Source: Caviibacter abscessus
GTDB lineage: Bacteria > Fusobacteriota > Fusobacteriia > Fusobacteriales > Leptotrichiaceae
Direction of reading: 5' to 3'
DNA length: 64,000 nt
NCBI RefSeq assembly: GCF_001517835.1
Contig: NZ_LOQG01000001.1
Coordinates: 186,001 to 250,000, forward strand
Made by a program: the position numbers and the translations under genes. The notes under the pieces were generated by a model. The model searched no databases. It was not told the DNA's origin and was given only the letters and a program-made list of their open reading frames with translations. Shown piece after piece: positions 27,139 to 35,347 of the stretch (its first letter is position 1; each line of letters begins with the position of its first letter).

Positions 27139-27139
27139 A

Positions 27140-27215
27140 CCCCAGATAGCTCAGTCGGTAGAGCAAAGGACTGAAAATCCTTGTGTCCGTGGTTCGATTC
27201 CGCGTCTGGGGACCA
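27140..27215 (+). tRNA. tRNA-Phe (anticodon GAA)
   Basis: A 76-base cloverleaf with encoded CCA; the anticodon arm is AAGGA-CTGAAAA-TCCTT. The acceptor stem begins CCCCAGA and pairs with TCTGGGG. One base after tRNA-Asp. Confidence 0.96.
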
Positions 27216-27244
27216 TTTTAAAGAATATATTTTGAAATTAATAA

Positions 27245-27276
27245 AAACAGGGTTAAGCCCTGTTTATTTATTTTTG
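27245..27276 (+). terminator. Terminator of the tRNA cluster
   Basis: Perfect 8-bp stem AAACAGGG (27245-27252) with CCCTGTTT (27258-27265), loop TTAAG, followed by ATTTATTTTT. Confidence 0.85.
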
Positions 27277-27351
27277 TGAACTTTCACGTTTTTTTAATAA
27301 TAATTAATCAAAAATTATATATGTTTAATTTTGTCATTTTCACATTTAATA

Positions 27352-27380
27352 TTGATTTTAGTTAAGTGAAGTGATATAAT
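27352..27380 (+). promoter_or_regulatory. Promoter upstream of a 59-codon membrane protein gene
   Basis: TTGATT (27352-27357) and TATAAT (27375-27380) are separated by 17 bases, about 28 bases before the start codon. Confidence 0.7.
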
Positions 27381-27408
27381 TAAAATAAAAAAAGGAAAAT
27401 TAAACATT

Positions 27409-27588
27409 ATGAATAAAAATAAAAATTTTATACTTTTATTTGTGATTTTTTTATTAAGTTATTTATTGCATCCTGTTGGGTGGTTATTTATTCTACTTTC
27501 ATTTTTATTTCCACCTTTTATAATTTTTAATTTAATCATGGCATTAGTATTCGCTTCGTCACTTTGTAATGAAAATAATGATAAATAA
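27409..27588 (+). CDS. Small membrane protein (59 aa)
   Basis: ATG at 27409, preceded by AAAGGAAAATTAAACATT, opens a 59-codon frame. The product has a lysine/asparagine-rich N-terminus and two hydrophobic segments (about 7-22 and 25-50), the second containing FLFPPFIIFN, and ends with an acidic/polar tail. It has its own good promoter and a possible terminator. I recognise no family; phage-shock-like or toxin-like small membrane proteins are possible but unsupported. Confidence 0.6.
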   Translation: MNKNKNFILLFVIFLLSYLLHPVGWLFILLSFLFPPFIIFNLIMALVFASSLCNENNDK

Positions 27589-27602
27589 TATATATGTATA
27601 TT

Positions 27603-27632
27603 GGGATTTGTTTACGGACACTCCCTTTTTTT
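27603..27632 (+). terminator. Possible terminator with a mobile-element-like core
   Basis: GGGA (27603-27606) and TCCC (27622-27625) can pair with an inner TGT/ACA, followed by seven T. The loop side carries TACGGACACT, a 10-mer also present in the oriT-like hairpin at 49986-50005. From here to 27837 I see only AT-rich spacer and the ribosome site of the next frame. Confidence 0.4.
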
Positions 27633-27837
27633 ATTTAATTTTTTTCTAAATTCATATTCTAAATATTCAGATAATTCTTAACCTTAATAATAACTGAAAG
27701 GGTATCTATTTCAAAATTTTAATTTATTCACAACAATTAAATTTTATACAAATTTCAACAAATTTTATTAAAATTCTGGACTTTTTCCTAAAAAAACAGT
27801 GAAATAAATTACAAAATGTAAATAAAGGAGGAATTTT

Positions 27838-28398
27838 ATGAATAATTTTTTTCTTTTATCCCTAAAAAGTATATCTAATGAATTTCAAATTGATTTTTAT
27901 AAAAATAATTTACAAAAATTTAATCCTGACAATTTTAGAATTAAAGGAATATTTGGGAGAAATGGAATAGGTAAAACTAGTATAATAAAGTCAATTGAAA
28001 CTATTAAAAACATTGTTCTTTGTTTTAATTATTTACAAGAAACAGAGAATATTGTTATGTTAAGCAAATTAATTAACAATGTCACTAAAGAAATGTATGT
28101 TGAATTAGAATTTTTAGAAAATATTCATAACAAAATTAACGTATATACCCATTGTATTAAATTAATTATTAAAAATGATAATGATGTTATCACTTCAGAA
28201 GAAAAAATTTACATGAAAACAAAAAAGATACAAAAAAAAATTGAAATATTAAATGGTAAAATTTTATGCAATAATTTTTATAATATGGATTTTTTCTATC
28301 AGTATTTTTTTTATTTTTTTCATAAAATAGATAGCTCTCTATTCTTTTCAAATTGTATTTTATGTGTTTTTATGTTAGTATCTTTCATAGATATTTAA
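27838..28398 (+). pseudogene. Truncated AAA-family ATPase (N-terminal fragment)
   Basis: The 186-codon frame follows a perfect AAAGGAGGAATTTT ribosome site. Residues about 1-150 match the start of RecF/AbiL-like AAA ATPases, with the P-loop GRNGIGKTSII near residue 41. After about residue 145 the sequence turns into Phe/Tyr/Ile-rich residues with no domain character, and the expected Walker B and ABC-type signature are absent. Full proteins of this kind are about 400 residues and often serve in anti-phage systems. I take it as the 5' remnant of such a gene; no partner gene remains. Confidence 0.6.
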
Positions 28399-28420
28399 CT
28401 AAAAAAAGGAGAATTAAAAA

Positions 28421-29128
28421 ATGAAAAATATATTCACATTAAATGAACTTTTGTGGCTTATATATATAATAGTTAATTATACATTTATATTAATCGCATA
28501 TAAAAAATGGGGAAAAGTCGGTATATTAATTTTTATCCCCCTATCAATAGTTGTTGCTAATATACAAGTAAATAAACTTATGACTATATTTGGTGTAGTT
28601 ACAACCATGGGAAATATAGCATATGGTGGAATATTTTTAATTGAAGATATCTTATCTGAAAATTATGGTAAACAATATGCGAAAAAAGTAATTACAATTG
28701 GATTTGCAACTATGATATTTATGACAATAATAATGAGTATTGCAATACACGTTAATGTTGCTCCTGAAGATACAGCTCAACCACATTTGGTTGCATTATT
28801 TGCACCACTTTATAGACTTACATTCGCTTCTCTTACTGCTTATGGTTGCTCTTCATTAGTTGATATTTACGCATACCAAGCAATAAGAAGCTTATGGCCA
28901 AGCTTTAAAAATATATGGATAAGAAACAATTTAAGTACAATACTTAGTCAAATAGTTGATAATGTTATTTTTACCCTTGTAGCTTTTGCTGGTATATATG
29001 ATTTTAAAATATTAATTAGTATTATGTTTTCAACTTACTTTTTAAAAGTTATTATTTCTACTTTAGATACTCCATTTGTATATATTGCAGCTTGGTGGAA
29101 AAAAGAAGGGAAAATTGAAGAATTTTAA
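28421..29128 (+). CDS. Queuosine-precursor transporter (YhhQ/VUT family)
   Basis: The 235-residue protein has about six membrane segments and the conserved VUT/COG1738 blocks: GNIAYGGIFLIEDILSENYG near 65-85, YAKKVI, ASLTAYGCSSLVDIYAYQ and ILSQIVDNVIFTLVAF. YhhQ in E. coli imports preQ0 and preQ1 for tRNA queuosine synthesis. The ATG follows AAAGGAGAATTAAAAA. The next gene, a radical-SAM-like protein, starts where this one ends (TAATG), so the two are translationally linked and probably act in one salvage route. Confidence 0.88.
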   Translation: MKNIFTLNELLWLIYIIVNYTFILIAYKKWGKVGILIFIPLSIVVANIQVNKLMTIFGVVTTMGNIAYGGIFLIEDILSENYGKQYAKKVITIGFATMIFMTIIMSIAIHVNVAPEDTAQPHLVALFAPLYRLTFASLTAYGCSSLVDIYAYQAIRSLWPSFKNIWIRNNLSTILSQIVDNVIFTLVAFAGIYDFKILISIMFSTYFLKVIISTLDTPFVYIAAWWKKEGKIEEF

Positions 29129-29832
29129 TGAATAGATATAGTAAAATAACTGATTATGTTAATAAAAGAGAAATTGTATTATTAAAAAGTCTTCCCTGTG
29201 ATTATGGGAAATGTGCTTTTTGCAACTATATTTTAGATAATTCTACTGATGAAAATGAAATAAACAATGTAAATATGGAAATTCTTAAAAACATAACCGG
29301 TGAATTTGGAGTATTAGAAGTTATTAATTCAGCTTCTGTATTTGAATTACCTATTTCTACTTTAGAAGAAATAAGACGTATAGTATATGAAAAAAATATT
29401 AAAATACTCTACTTTGAAGCATACTTTGGTTATGTTAAAAGACTTGATGAAATAAGAAACTTTTTTTCAGATATTGAAATTCGTTTTATTATAGGAATTG
29501 AAACTTTTGATAATAAATATAGAATAAAGACTTTAAAGAAAAATTTTTACTTAACAGATAAAATTTTTGAAAAAGTAAAACAAGAATATTATACTGTTCT
29601 ACTTTTAATTTGTACACAAGGGCAAACAAAAGAACAAATTCTAAATGATATAAATACAGGTTTACAAAATTTTAATATAACTACTATTAGTGTTTTTATA
29701 GACAACGGAACTAGTATAAAAAGAGATGAAAATCTTGTTAAATGGTTCATAAAAGAAATTTATCCAACAATAAAAAATAATGAAAAACTTGAAATATTAA
29801 TAGATAATAAAGATTTCGGTGTTTATTCATAA
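29128..29832 (+). CDS. Radical-SAM-like protein, candidate queuine salvage lyase (QueL-like)
   Basis: The 234-residue protein has three cysteines near residues 24-32 in LPCDYGKCAFCNY, a CX4CX2C spacing that departs from the usual radical-SAM CX3CX2C. Downstream blocks (ILYFEAYFGYVKRLDEI, RFIIGIETFDNKYRIKTLKK) fit a partial TIM barrel with a GIETFD motif seen in radical-SAM enzymes. It overlaps the queuosine-precursor transporter gene. In Clostridioides difficile a radical-SAM subgroup converts queuine to preQ1, so a similar role is a reasonable inference. No tgt or queuosine hydrolase gene is near. It could be another radical-SAM family. Confidence 0.6.
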   Translation: MNRYSKITDYVNKREIVLLKSLPCDYGKCAFCNYILDNSTDENEINNVNMEILKNITGEFGVLEVINSASVFELPISTLEEIRRIVYEKNIKILYFEAYFGYVKRLDEIRNFFSDIEIRFIIGIETFDNKYRIKTLKKNFYLTDKIFEKVKQEYYTVLLLICTQGQTKEQILNDINTGLQNFNITTISVFIDNGTSIKRDENLVKWFIKEIYPTIKNNEKLEILIDNKDFGVYS

Positions 29833-29850
29833 TTTAGGAAAGGGCTATGT

Positions 29851-30621
29851 ATGAAAAAATTAGTATCTTGGAATGTAAATGGCTTTCGTGCTGTACTTAC
29901 AAAAGGATTTATGGAATTTTTAAAAAAGGAAAATCCGGATATTATTGGCTTACAAGAAATAAAACTTCAAGACGGTCAAATTGATTTTCCATTAGAAAAT
30001 TATTATACTTATTGGAATTATGCACAAAAAAAAGGATATTCAGGAACAGCTGTTTTTACAAAAGAAAAACCAATTAATGTTACTTATGGAATTGGAATAG
30101 AAGAACATGACACAGAAGGTAGAGTAATTACGCTTGAATACCCTACTTATTATTTCATAACCGTATATACTCCAAATTCAAAAACTGAACTTGAAAGACT
30201 TGATTATAGAATGATATGGGAAGATGAGTTTAGAAATTATTTAAATAAGCTTAATGAAAATAAACCAGTTATTGTTTGTGGAGATTTAAATGTAGCACAT
30301 AAGGAAATTGATTTAAAAAATCCAAAAACAAATACCAGAAGTGCTGGATTTACTATTGAAGAAAGAACAAAATTTACAAAACTTCTTGAAAATGGATATA
30401 CAGATACATTCCGATACTTTTATCCAGATAAAGAACAAATTTATTCTTGGTGGTCTTACAGAATGAGAGCAAGAGAAAAAAATACAGGCTGGAGAATTGA
30501 TTACTTCATAACTTCTAATAGTCTTAATTCTAATTTAATTGATGCTAAAATACTAACTGATGTTATGGGATCTGATCATTGTCCTGTTGAACTTATAATA
30601 AGTCTTGACAATTTATCATAA
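29851..30621 (+). CDS. xth: Exodeoxyribonuclease III (AP endonuclease)
   Basis: The 256-residue enzyme cuts abasic sites and removes blocked 3' ends in base-excision repair. The family motifs are complete: SWNVNGFRA, IGLQEIKLQ (metal-binding glutamate), TVYTPNS, GDLNVAH, RIDYFI and the catalytic GSDHCPVEL. The ATG follows AGGAAAGGGCTATGT. It is the likely downstream partner of Ogg2 and of the uracil-DNA glycosylases in this window. A tRNA promoter overlaps its last codons. Confidence 0.95.
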   Translation: MKKLVSWNVNGFRAVLTKGFMEFLKKENPDIIGLQEIKLQDGQIDFPLENYYTYWNYAQKKGYSGTAVFTKEKPINVTYGIGIEEHDTEGRVITLEYPTYYFITVYTPNSKTELERLDYRMIWEDEFRNYLNKLNENKPVIVCGDLNVAHKEIDLKNPKTNTRSAGFTIEERTKFTKLLENGYTDTFRYFYPDKEQIYSWWSYRMRAREKNTGWRIDYFITSNSLNSNLIDAKILTDVMGSDHCPVELIISLDNLS

Positions 30622-30633
30622 ATTTAATAAAAT
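30605..30633 (+). promoter_or_regulatory. Promoter of tRNA-Leu
   Basis: TTGACA (30605-30610), a 17-base spacer and TAAAAT (30628-30633) overlap the end of xth and lie 23 bases before tRNA-Leu. Confidence 0.75.
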
Positions 30634-30656
30634 TATATTACATAAATAAACAAGGT

Positions 30657-30740
30657 GCCTGGGTGGCGAAATGGTATACGCATCAGACTCAAAATCTGAC
30701 GGAGAAATCCATAAGGGTTCGAGTCCCTTCCTAGGCACCA
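30657..30740 (+). tRNA. tRNA-Leu (anticodon CAA)
   Basis: An 84-base class II tRNA with a long variable arm and encoded CCA; the anticodon arm is TCAGA-CTCAAAA-TCTGA and the acceptor GCCTGGG pairs with CCTAGGC. A protein-coding gene follows 26 bases later. Confidence 0.95.
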
Positions 30741-30766
30741 TTTTGTATATTATAAAGGAGAATAAA

Positions 30767-31561
30767 ATGTTATCACTTGAATTAACAGAAAAAGAACTAG
30801 AACAAGCTAATTATAACCCTGAAGCAATAAAAAATATACTTGTTTCAAGAGCTATATATAATGAAAGCTATAATTATGAATTTACTGAAGAACAACTTGA
30901 AGAAATTAAATATATAGAACAAAATGAGGCAGTTAGACTTTACATGAGAAAAACTGTTGAACCAAGATTACTTGTTACAGAAACAACAATAATTGATAAA
31001 TATAATGAAAATAAAAGCTACTTTGAATCACAAAACATATCTTTTTCTAAAGCTCATGACATTATAAAAAATCAACTTACACAAGAAATTAATTTTGGAT
31101 TAGAACAAGATTTAGTATACAATTTGGTCCACAACATGGAAGAAAGTGTTACTTTATCTAAACAAGACTTAGTATTTACTAAGGGAAATCCCGATTTAAT
31201 AAAATCTATTCTATTACAAAATCTATTAAAACAAGAAGCAATAAAAAATACTTTTTTTGAGGATAATGCTGATGAACTTGAAACAATAAAAAAAGAAATA
31301 AGACTTAAATATTACGCAGATATACTTTGTAGTAAAGATGTTAAAATAACAGAGGAAGAAGTTAGCAAATATTATGTAGATCATACTAAAGATTTTGAAA
31401 ATATGGATATTCAATATGCTTATTCTCAAATATCAACTTTCTTATTTCAAACAAAAGTAAATGAAAATATGAGCAAATATATAAAAGAAATAACTGATAA
31501 ATATGAAATTGATAAAAAGATTGAAAAATATAAAAAAGATGATGGAGCTGTTATTAACTAA
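30767..31561 (+). CDS. SurA-N-like protein without a PPIase domain
   Basis: The start is ATG 30767, preceded by AAAGGAGAATAAA; a longer reading runs back through tRNA-Leu and is not credible. The 264-residue protein has no signal peptide. It contains two similar alpha-helical units, each with an ITEEEVSKYY / VTETTIIDKYNE-type segment followed by a region like the SurA/PrsA N-terminal chaperone domain, but no parvulin isomerase domain. It may be a cytosolic chaperone, with trigger-factor-like use conceivable. It overlaps the trmB start by one base. The family call is tentative. Confidence 0.5.
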   Translation: MLSLELTEKELEQANYNPEAIKNILVSRAIYNESYNYEFTEEQLEEIKYIEQNEAVRLYMRKTVEPRLLVTETTIIDKYNENKSYFESQNISFSKAHDIIKNQLTQEINFGLEQDLVYNLVHNMEESVTLSKQDLVFTKGNPDLIKSILLQNLLKQEAIKNTFFEDNADELETIKKEIRLKYYADILCSKDVKITEEEVSKYYVDHTKDFENMDIQYAYSQISTFLFQTKVNENMSKYIKEITDKYEIDKKIEKYKKDDGAVIN

Positions 31562-32262
31562 TGATTAATTATAATGGGCAGGAACTTTGGACTTACTTTT
31601 TTAATAAGCCAAAAAGATATTACAATAAATATATGTTTGAAATGGTTGAATACCCAAATTATTTAATATTTTCAGGTGAAGAAATTAAAAATCTAAAAGG
31701 CAATTGGAATAATGTTTTCCAAAATGAAAATGGTATTTATCTTGAAATAGGATCAGGTAGCGGTAATTTCACTATTGAAATGGCTACTAAACATAAAGAC
31801 AAAAATTTTATTGGTGATGAACTAAGGCTTAAAAGACTTGTCTATTCTGCTAAAAAATCAGAAAAACGTGATTTAAAAAATATTAAATTTATAAGATATG
31901 ATGCTACTCATTTAAATGAATTTATAGCTCATGATGAACTTTCCGGTCTTTTTATAAACTTCCCTGATCCTTGGGAAGGTGAAGAACATAAAAGAATATT
32001 GTCAGAAAGCTTACTTAATACTTTAAGACCTCTGCTAAAAGACAATTCAAAAATATATTTTAAAACAGATCATCTAGATTACTATAACTCTGTCTTAGAG
32101 TTAATAAAAAAAACTGATAATTACAAAGTAATTTATCACACTGACGATTTACATAACACTGACTACAAACCAGAAAACATTAGAACTGAGTTTGAAAATT
32201 TATTTATTAATAAATTAAAAATAAGTATTAAATATATTGAAATTTTAAAATGTAAGGAATAG
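31561..32262 (+). CDS. trmB: tRNA (guanine-N7-)-methyltransferase
   Basis: TrmB makes m7G46 in the variable loop of tRNAs. The 233-residue protein has the SAM-binding LEIGSGSGNFTIEMA near 61-75, ELRLKRLV, and the diagnostic NFPDPWEGEEHKRIL block near 143-157 with the catalytic aspartate. A C-terminal helix pair is normal. It begins on the last base of the SurA-like gene and ends two bases before the propeller-UDG gene, so the three form one unit. Confidence 0.93.
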   Translation: MINYNGQELWTYFFNKPKRYYNKYMFEMVEYPNYLIFSGEEIKNLKGNWNNVFQNENGIYLEIGSGSGNFTIEMATKHKDKNFIGDELRLKRLVYSAKKSEKRDLKNIKFIRYDATHLNEFIAHDELSGLFINFPDPWEGEEHKRILSESLLNTLRPLLKDNSKIYFKTDHLDYYNSVLELIKKTDNYKVIYHTDDLHNTDYKPENIRTEFENLFINKLKISIKYIEILKCKE

Positions 32263-32264
32263 TA

Positions 32265-33881
32265 ATGGAACTGATACTTAAAGAAAAAATAAATTTAGAC
32301 AATAAAATTAAAGATTTTACGCTAAATCCATTAAATAATACTCTTATCACTATTGGTAAAGGTCTAACTTTCTTTAAGAAAAATTTTTCTAAAGATAAAC
32401 AAATTATAAAAAACATAAATAATTGTGAAACAATTAAGTATATAAAAGAAGAAAGTCAACTTTTTACTTCTTCTTCTTTTTATATTATAAGCAGTAATAA
32501 TTATATATACAAATGCGATAGTTCAAGTAAAAAAGTTCTTGATTGTATATTTAAACCGAATTTTAACATTGAATCAATTAATGTTACAAATAAAGGTAAA
32601 ATAATATATATTAGCAATAATCACCTTTATTCATACGACAGTTTTAGCAAAAAAGAAATAAAAACATATATTGGTGATGAAAGAGCCAGCTTATCTATAT
32701 TTATAATCAATGAAAATATCATTGTAAAAAGCAGAGAATTTGGTAAAAATGACAATATTATAAAAATATTTTACAGCAAAAATTTATCAGAAATATTTTC
32801 AATTCATTCTGAAAATAATCATACCTTTGTAAAACTAATAGGAACAAGATATTTTGGAGCAACTGCTAACGGTCTTATTGAAATTTGGGACGCAATATCA
32901 AATGAACTTATAGATGCAAAGAAAATTTGTGATTCACGTATTACATATATTGAAAATGATGACGAATGGTTTTATTTTGGAACATCACGTGGAGAATTAA
33001 TCGTAACAAATGACAAATTAAAAGTTGTTAAAACTATTAATTGGATAAAAAGTGAAATTAGAAAAATTTACTATTTTGATGATACTCTTTATGTTTTATG
33101 CGAAAATAATCAAATACTTATTTTTTCATTATTTGATGAAGATAATATTACAATAATAAATGATTTTATGAAAAAATATAAAATACACGAAGATTATAGA
33201 GAATTTTTTAATATAAATAGAGTTACTGAAATTGAAAACTTTATAAAAAAACTTGAAACTTCAAATGCAACAATTTATACACCTAGTAAAAAAAATATAT
33301 TTAGAGCTTTAAATACTCCTATTTCAAATAAAAAAGTTTGTATATTAGGAAAAGAACCATATAATAATTATCCTGCTATTGCAACAGGATTAGCTCTTGA
33401 AATAAAAGAAAAATCATGGTCAGAAAAAAACATGAATACTTCTGTTAAAAATATATTAAAATTAATATACTATTCATATAAGAATAAATTTAAAGAATTA
33501 GAAGACATAAAAACAGATATAAACAAAGGTAAATTTAAAATTTTGCCTCCAGATAAACTTTTTAAATCGTGGGAAAAACAAGGTGTGTTACTTTTAAATG
33601 CTACTCTAACCGTATTAGTTAATAATACAGGTTCTCACAAAAAGTTTTGGTCATCATTTACAAATGATTTATTAGAATATATCAGTACGAAAAACATGAA
33701 TATTATATATCTACTATGGGGTAAAGATGTAAAACCATTTGAAAAACATATATTAAATGGTGAAACAATATTCCATAATCACCCTGTTAGTGCGGGAAAT
33801 ATTGAAAATCCAAATGATTTTTTCAATGGATTATCGTTTATTAAAACAAAACATATAATAAATTGGTTAGGAGGAGAATAA
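32265..33881 (+). CDS. Beta-propeller / uracil-DNA-glycosylase-like fusion with altered motifs
   Basis: The 538-residue protein has two parts. Residues about 1-300 are a series of beta-rich repeats with WD40/PQQ-like character (for example ATANGLIEIWDAI and FYFGTSRGELIVTND). Residues about 325-538 align with uracil-DNA glycosylase: GKEPYNNYP near 362 replaces the canonical GQDPYH, GVLLLNATLTV near 440 keeps the substrate-binding Asn, GSHKKFWSSFT, LLWGKDVKPFEKHI, and NHPVSAGN near 505 replaces HPSPLSA. So the catalytic Asp is Glu, the following His is Asn, and the leucine-loop motif is shortened, while His506 remains. A canonical ung is also present (46990-47664). The protein may be a DNA-binding relative or a glycosylase of altered activity. 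Confidence 0.75.
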   Translation: MELILKEKINLDNKIKDFTLNPLNNTLITIGKGLTFFKKNFSKDKQIIKNINNCETIKYIKEESQLFTSSSFYIISSNNYIYKCDSSSKKVLDCIFKPNFNIESINVTNKGKIIYISNNHLYSYDSFSKKEIKTYIGDERASLSIFIINENIIVKSREFGKNDNIIKIFYSKNLSEIFSIHSENNHTFVKLIGTRYFGATANGLIEIWDAISNELIDAKKICDSRITYIENDDEWFYFGTSRGELIVTNDKLKVVKTINWIKSEIRKIYYFDDTLYVLCENNQILIFSLFDEDNITIINDFMKKYKIHEDYREFFNINRVTEIENFIKKLETSNATIYTPSKKNIFRALNTPISNKKVCILGKEPYNNYPAIATGLALEIKEKSWSEKNMNTSVKNILKLIYYSYKNKFKELEDIKTDINKGKFKILPPDKLFKSWEKQGVLLLNATLTVLVNNTGSHKKFWSSFTNDLLEYISTKNMNIIYLLWGKDVKPFEKHILNGETIFHNHPVSAGNIENPNDFFNGLSFIKTKHIINWLGGE

Positions 33882-33884
33882 TAT

Positions 33885-35345
33885 ATGAGTAAAATTATTT
33901 TAGAAGGTTTAACTTTTGATGATGTTTTATTAATACCACAAGCATCTGATGTATTACCGCATAAAGTTTGTTTAAAAACAAATTTGACAAAAAATTTACA
34001 ACTTAACATTCCTATTTTAAGTGCAGCTATGGATACTGTTACTGAATCGCAACTTGCTATTGCTATAGCAAGAGAAGGTGGTATTGGATTTATTCACAAA
34101 AATATGACTATTGAAAGACAAGCAGAAGAGGTATCAAAAGTTAAGCGTTCAGAAAGTGGAATGATCACAAATCCAATAACACTTGGAGTTGAAGCTACTT
34201 TAAATGACGCTCATAAACTTATGAGTAAATACAAAATATCAGGATTACCCATAATTGATGATGAAATGAATTTACTTGGAATTATTACTAATCGTGATTT
34301 AAAATATCGTGAAAATTTAGATGAACTTGCAGTTAATGTTATGACTAAAGAAAATTTAATAACTGCAAAAATAGGTACTACTTTTGAACAGGCAAAAGAG
34401 ATATTACTTAAACATAGAATTGAAAAATTACCAATAGTTGAAAATGGTAAATTAAAAGGATTAATAACTATAAAAGATATTGATAATGTATTAAATTATC
34501 CTAATGCATGTAAAGACAGTAAAGGTAGACTTCGTGTTGGAGCTGCTGTAGGTATAGGAACCGATACAATAGAAAGAGTTAGAGCTTTAGTTGAAGCTGG
34601 TGTCGACATTGTTACTGTAGACTCTGCTCATGCCCATTCTAAAGGAGTTATTGATAAAGTTAAAGAATTAAGAGCTACTTTCCCAAACTTAGATTTAATA
34701 GGTGGAAATATTGTTACTAAAGAAGCTGCCAAAGACTTAATTGACGCTGGTGTTAATGCAGTTAAAGTTGGGATTGGACCTGGTTCAATTTGTACTACTC
34801 GTGTTATTGCAGGTGTTGGTGTTCCACAAATTACTGCCATAATGGAAGTTTATGAATATTGTAAAGATAAAAATGTTTGTGTAATTGCAGATGGAGGAAT
34901 TAAATTATCTGGAGATATAGTTAAAGCCATTGCTGCCGGCGCTGATTGTGTAATGCTTGGTGGATTACTTGCAGGTACACAAGAAGCTCCTGGAGAAGAA
35001 ATAATTTATAACGGAAGAACATTTAAAACATATGCAGGTATGGGGTCTATTTCAGCAATGAAACGTGGAAGTAAAGACAGATATTTCCAACTTGAATCTG
35101 CTACTGATAAATTAGTACCTGAAGGTATTGAATCAATGGTTCCATATAAAGGAAAAATAAAAGATACTTTATTCCAACTATGTGGAGGTCTTCGTTCAGG
35201 AATGGGGTACTGTGGTGCACATTCAATAAATGAATTAAAAGAGAGTAGAAAATTTGTAAGAATAACAAATGCTGGACTTAAAGAAAGTCACCCACATGAT
35301 GTAATTATTACAAAGGAAGCTCCAAATTACACTTCAATAAAATAG
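33885..35345 (+). CDS. guaB: Inosine-5'-monophosphate dehydrogenase
   Basis: GuaB oxidises IMP to XMP, committing purines to guanine nucleotides. The 486-residue protein has the full family layout: N-terminal barrel strand ([10 protein letters not shown]), two CBS domains (about 93-200), the NAD site, and the catalytic loop [18 protein letters not shown] near 298 with the active-site cysteine. [10 protein letters not shown] and the YAGMGS flap follow. It starts three bases after the propeller-UDG gene and ends where ligA begins. Confidence 0.96.
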   Translation: MSKIILEGLTFDDVLLIPQASDVLPHKVCLKTNLTKNLQLNIPILSAAMDTVTESQLAIAIAREGGIGFIHKNMTIERQAEEVSKVKRSESGMITNPITLGVEATLNDAHKLMSKYKISGLPIIDDEMNLLGIITNRDLKYRENLDELAVNVMTKENLITAKIGTTFEQAKEILLKHRIEKLPIVENGKLKGLITIKDIDNVLNYPNACKDSKGRLRVGAAVGIGTDTIERVRALVEAGVDIVTVDSAHAHSKGVIDKVKELRATFPNLDLIGGNIVTKEAAKDLIDAGVNAVKVGIGPGSICTTRVIAGVGVPQITAIMEVYEYCKDKNVCVIADGGIKLSGDIVKAIAAGADCVMLGGLLAGTQEAPGEEIIYNGRTFKTYAGMGSISAMKRGSKDRYFQLESATDKLVPEGIESMVPYKGKIKDTLFQLCGGLRSGMGYCGAHSINELKESRKFVRITNAGLKESHPHDVIITKEAPNYTSIK

Positions 35346-35347
35346 TG

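Noticed and set aside
26979-27215. tRNA cluster as an element attachment site
   Set aside because: No partial tRNA copy or direct repeat of a tRNA 3' end was seen downstream, so integration here cannot be supported beyond the ATPase remnant.
30671-30766. N-terminal extension of the SurA-like protein
   Set aside because: It overlaps tRNA-Leu, and a good ribosome site precedes the ATG at 30767.
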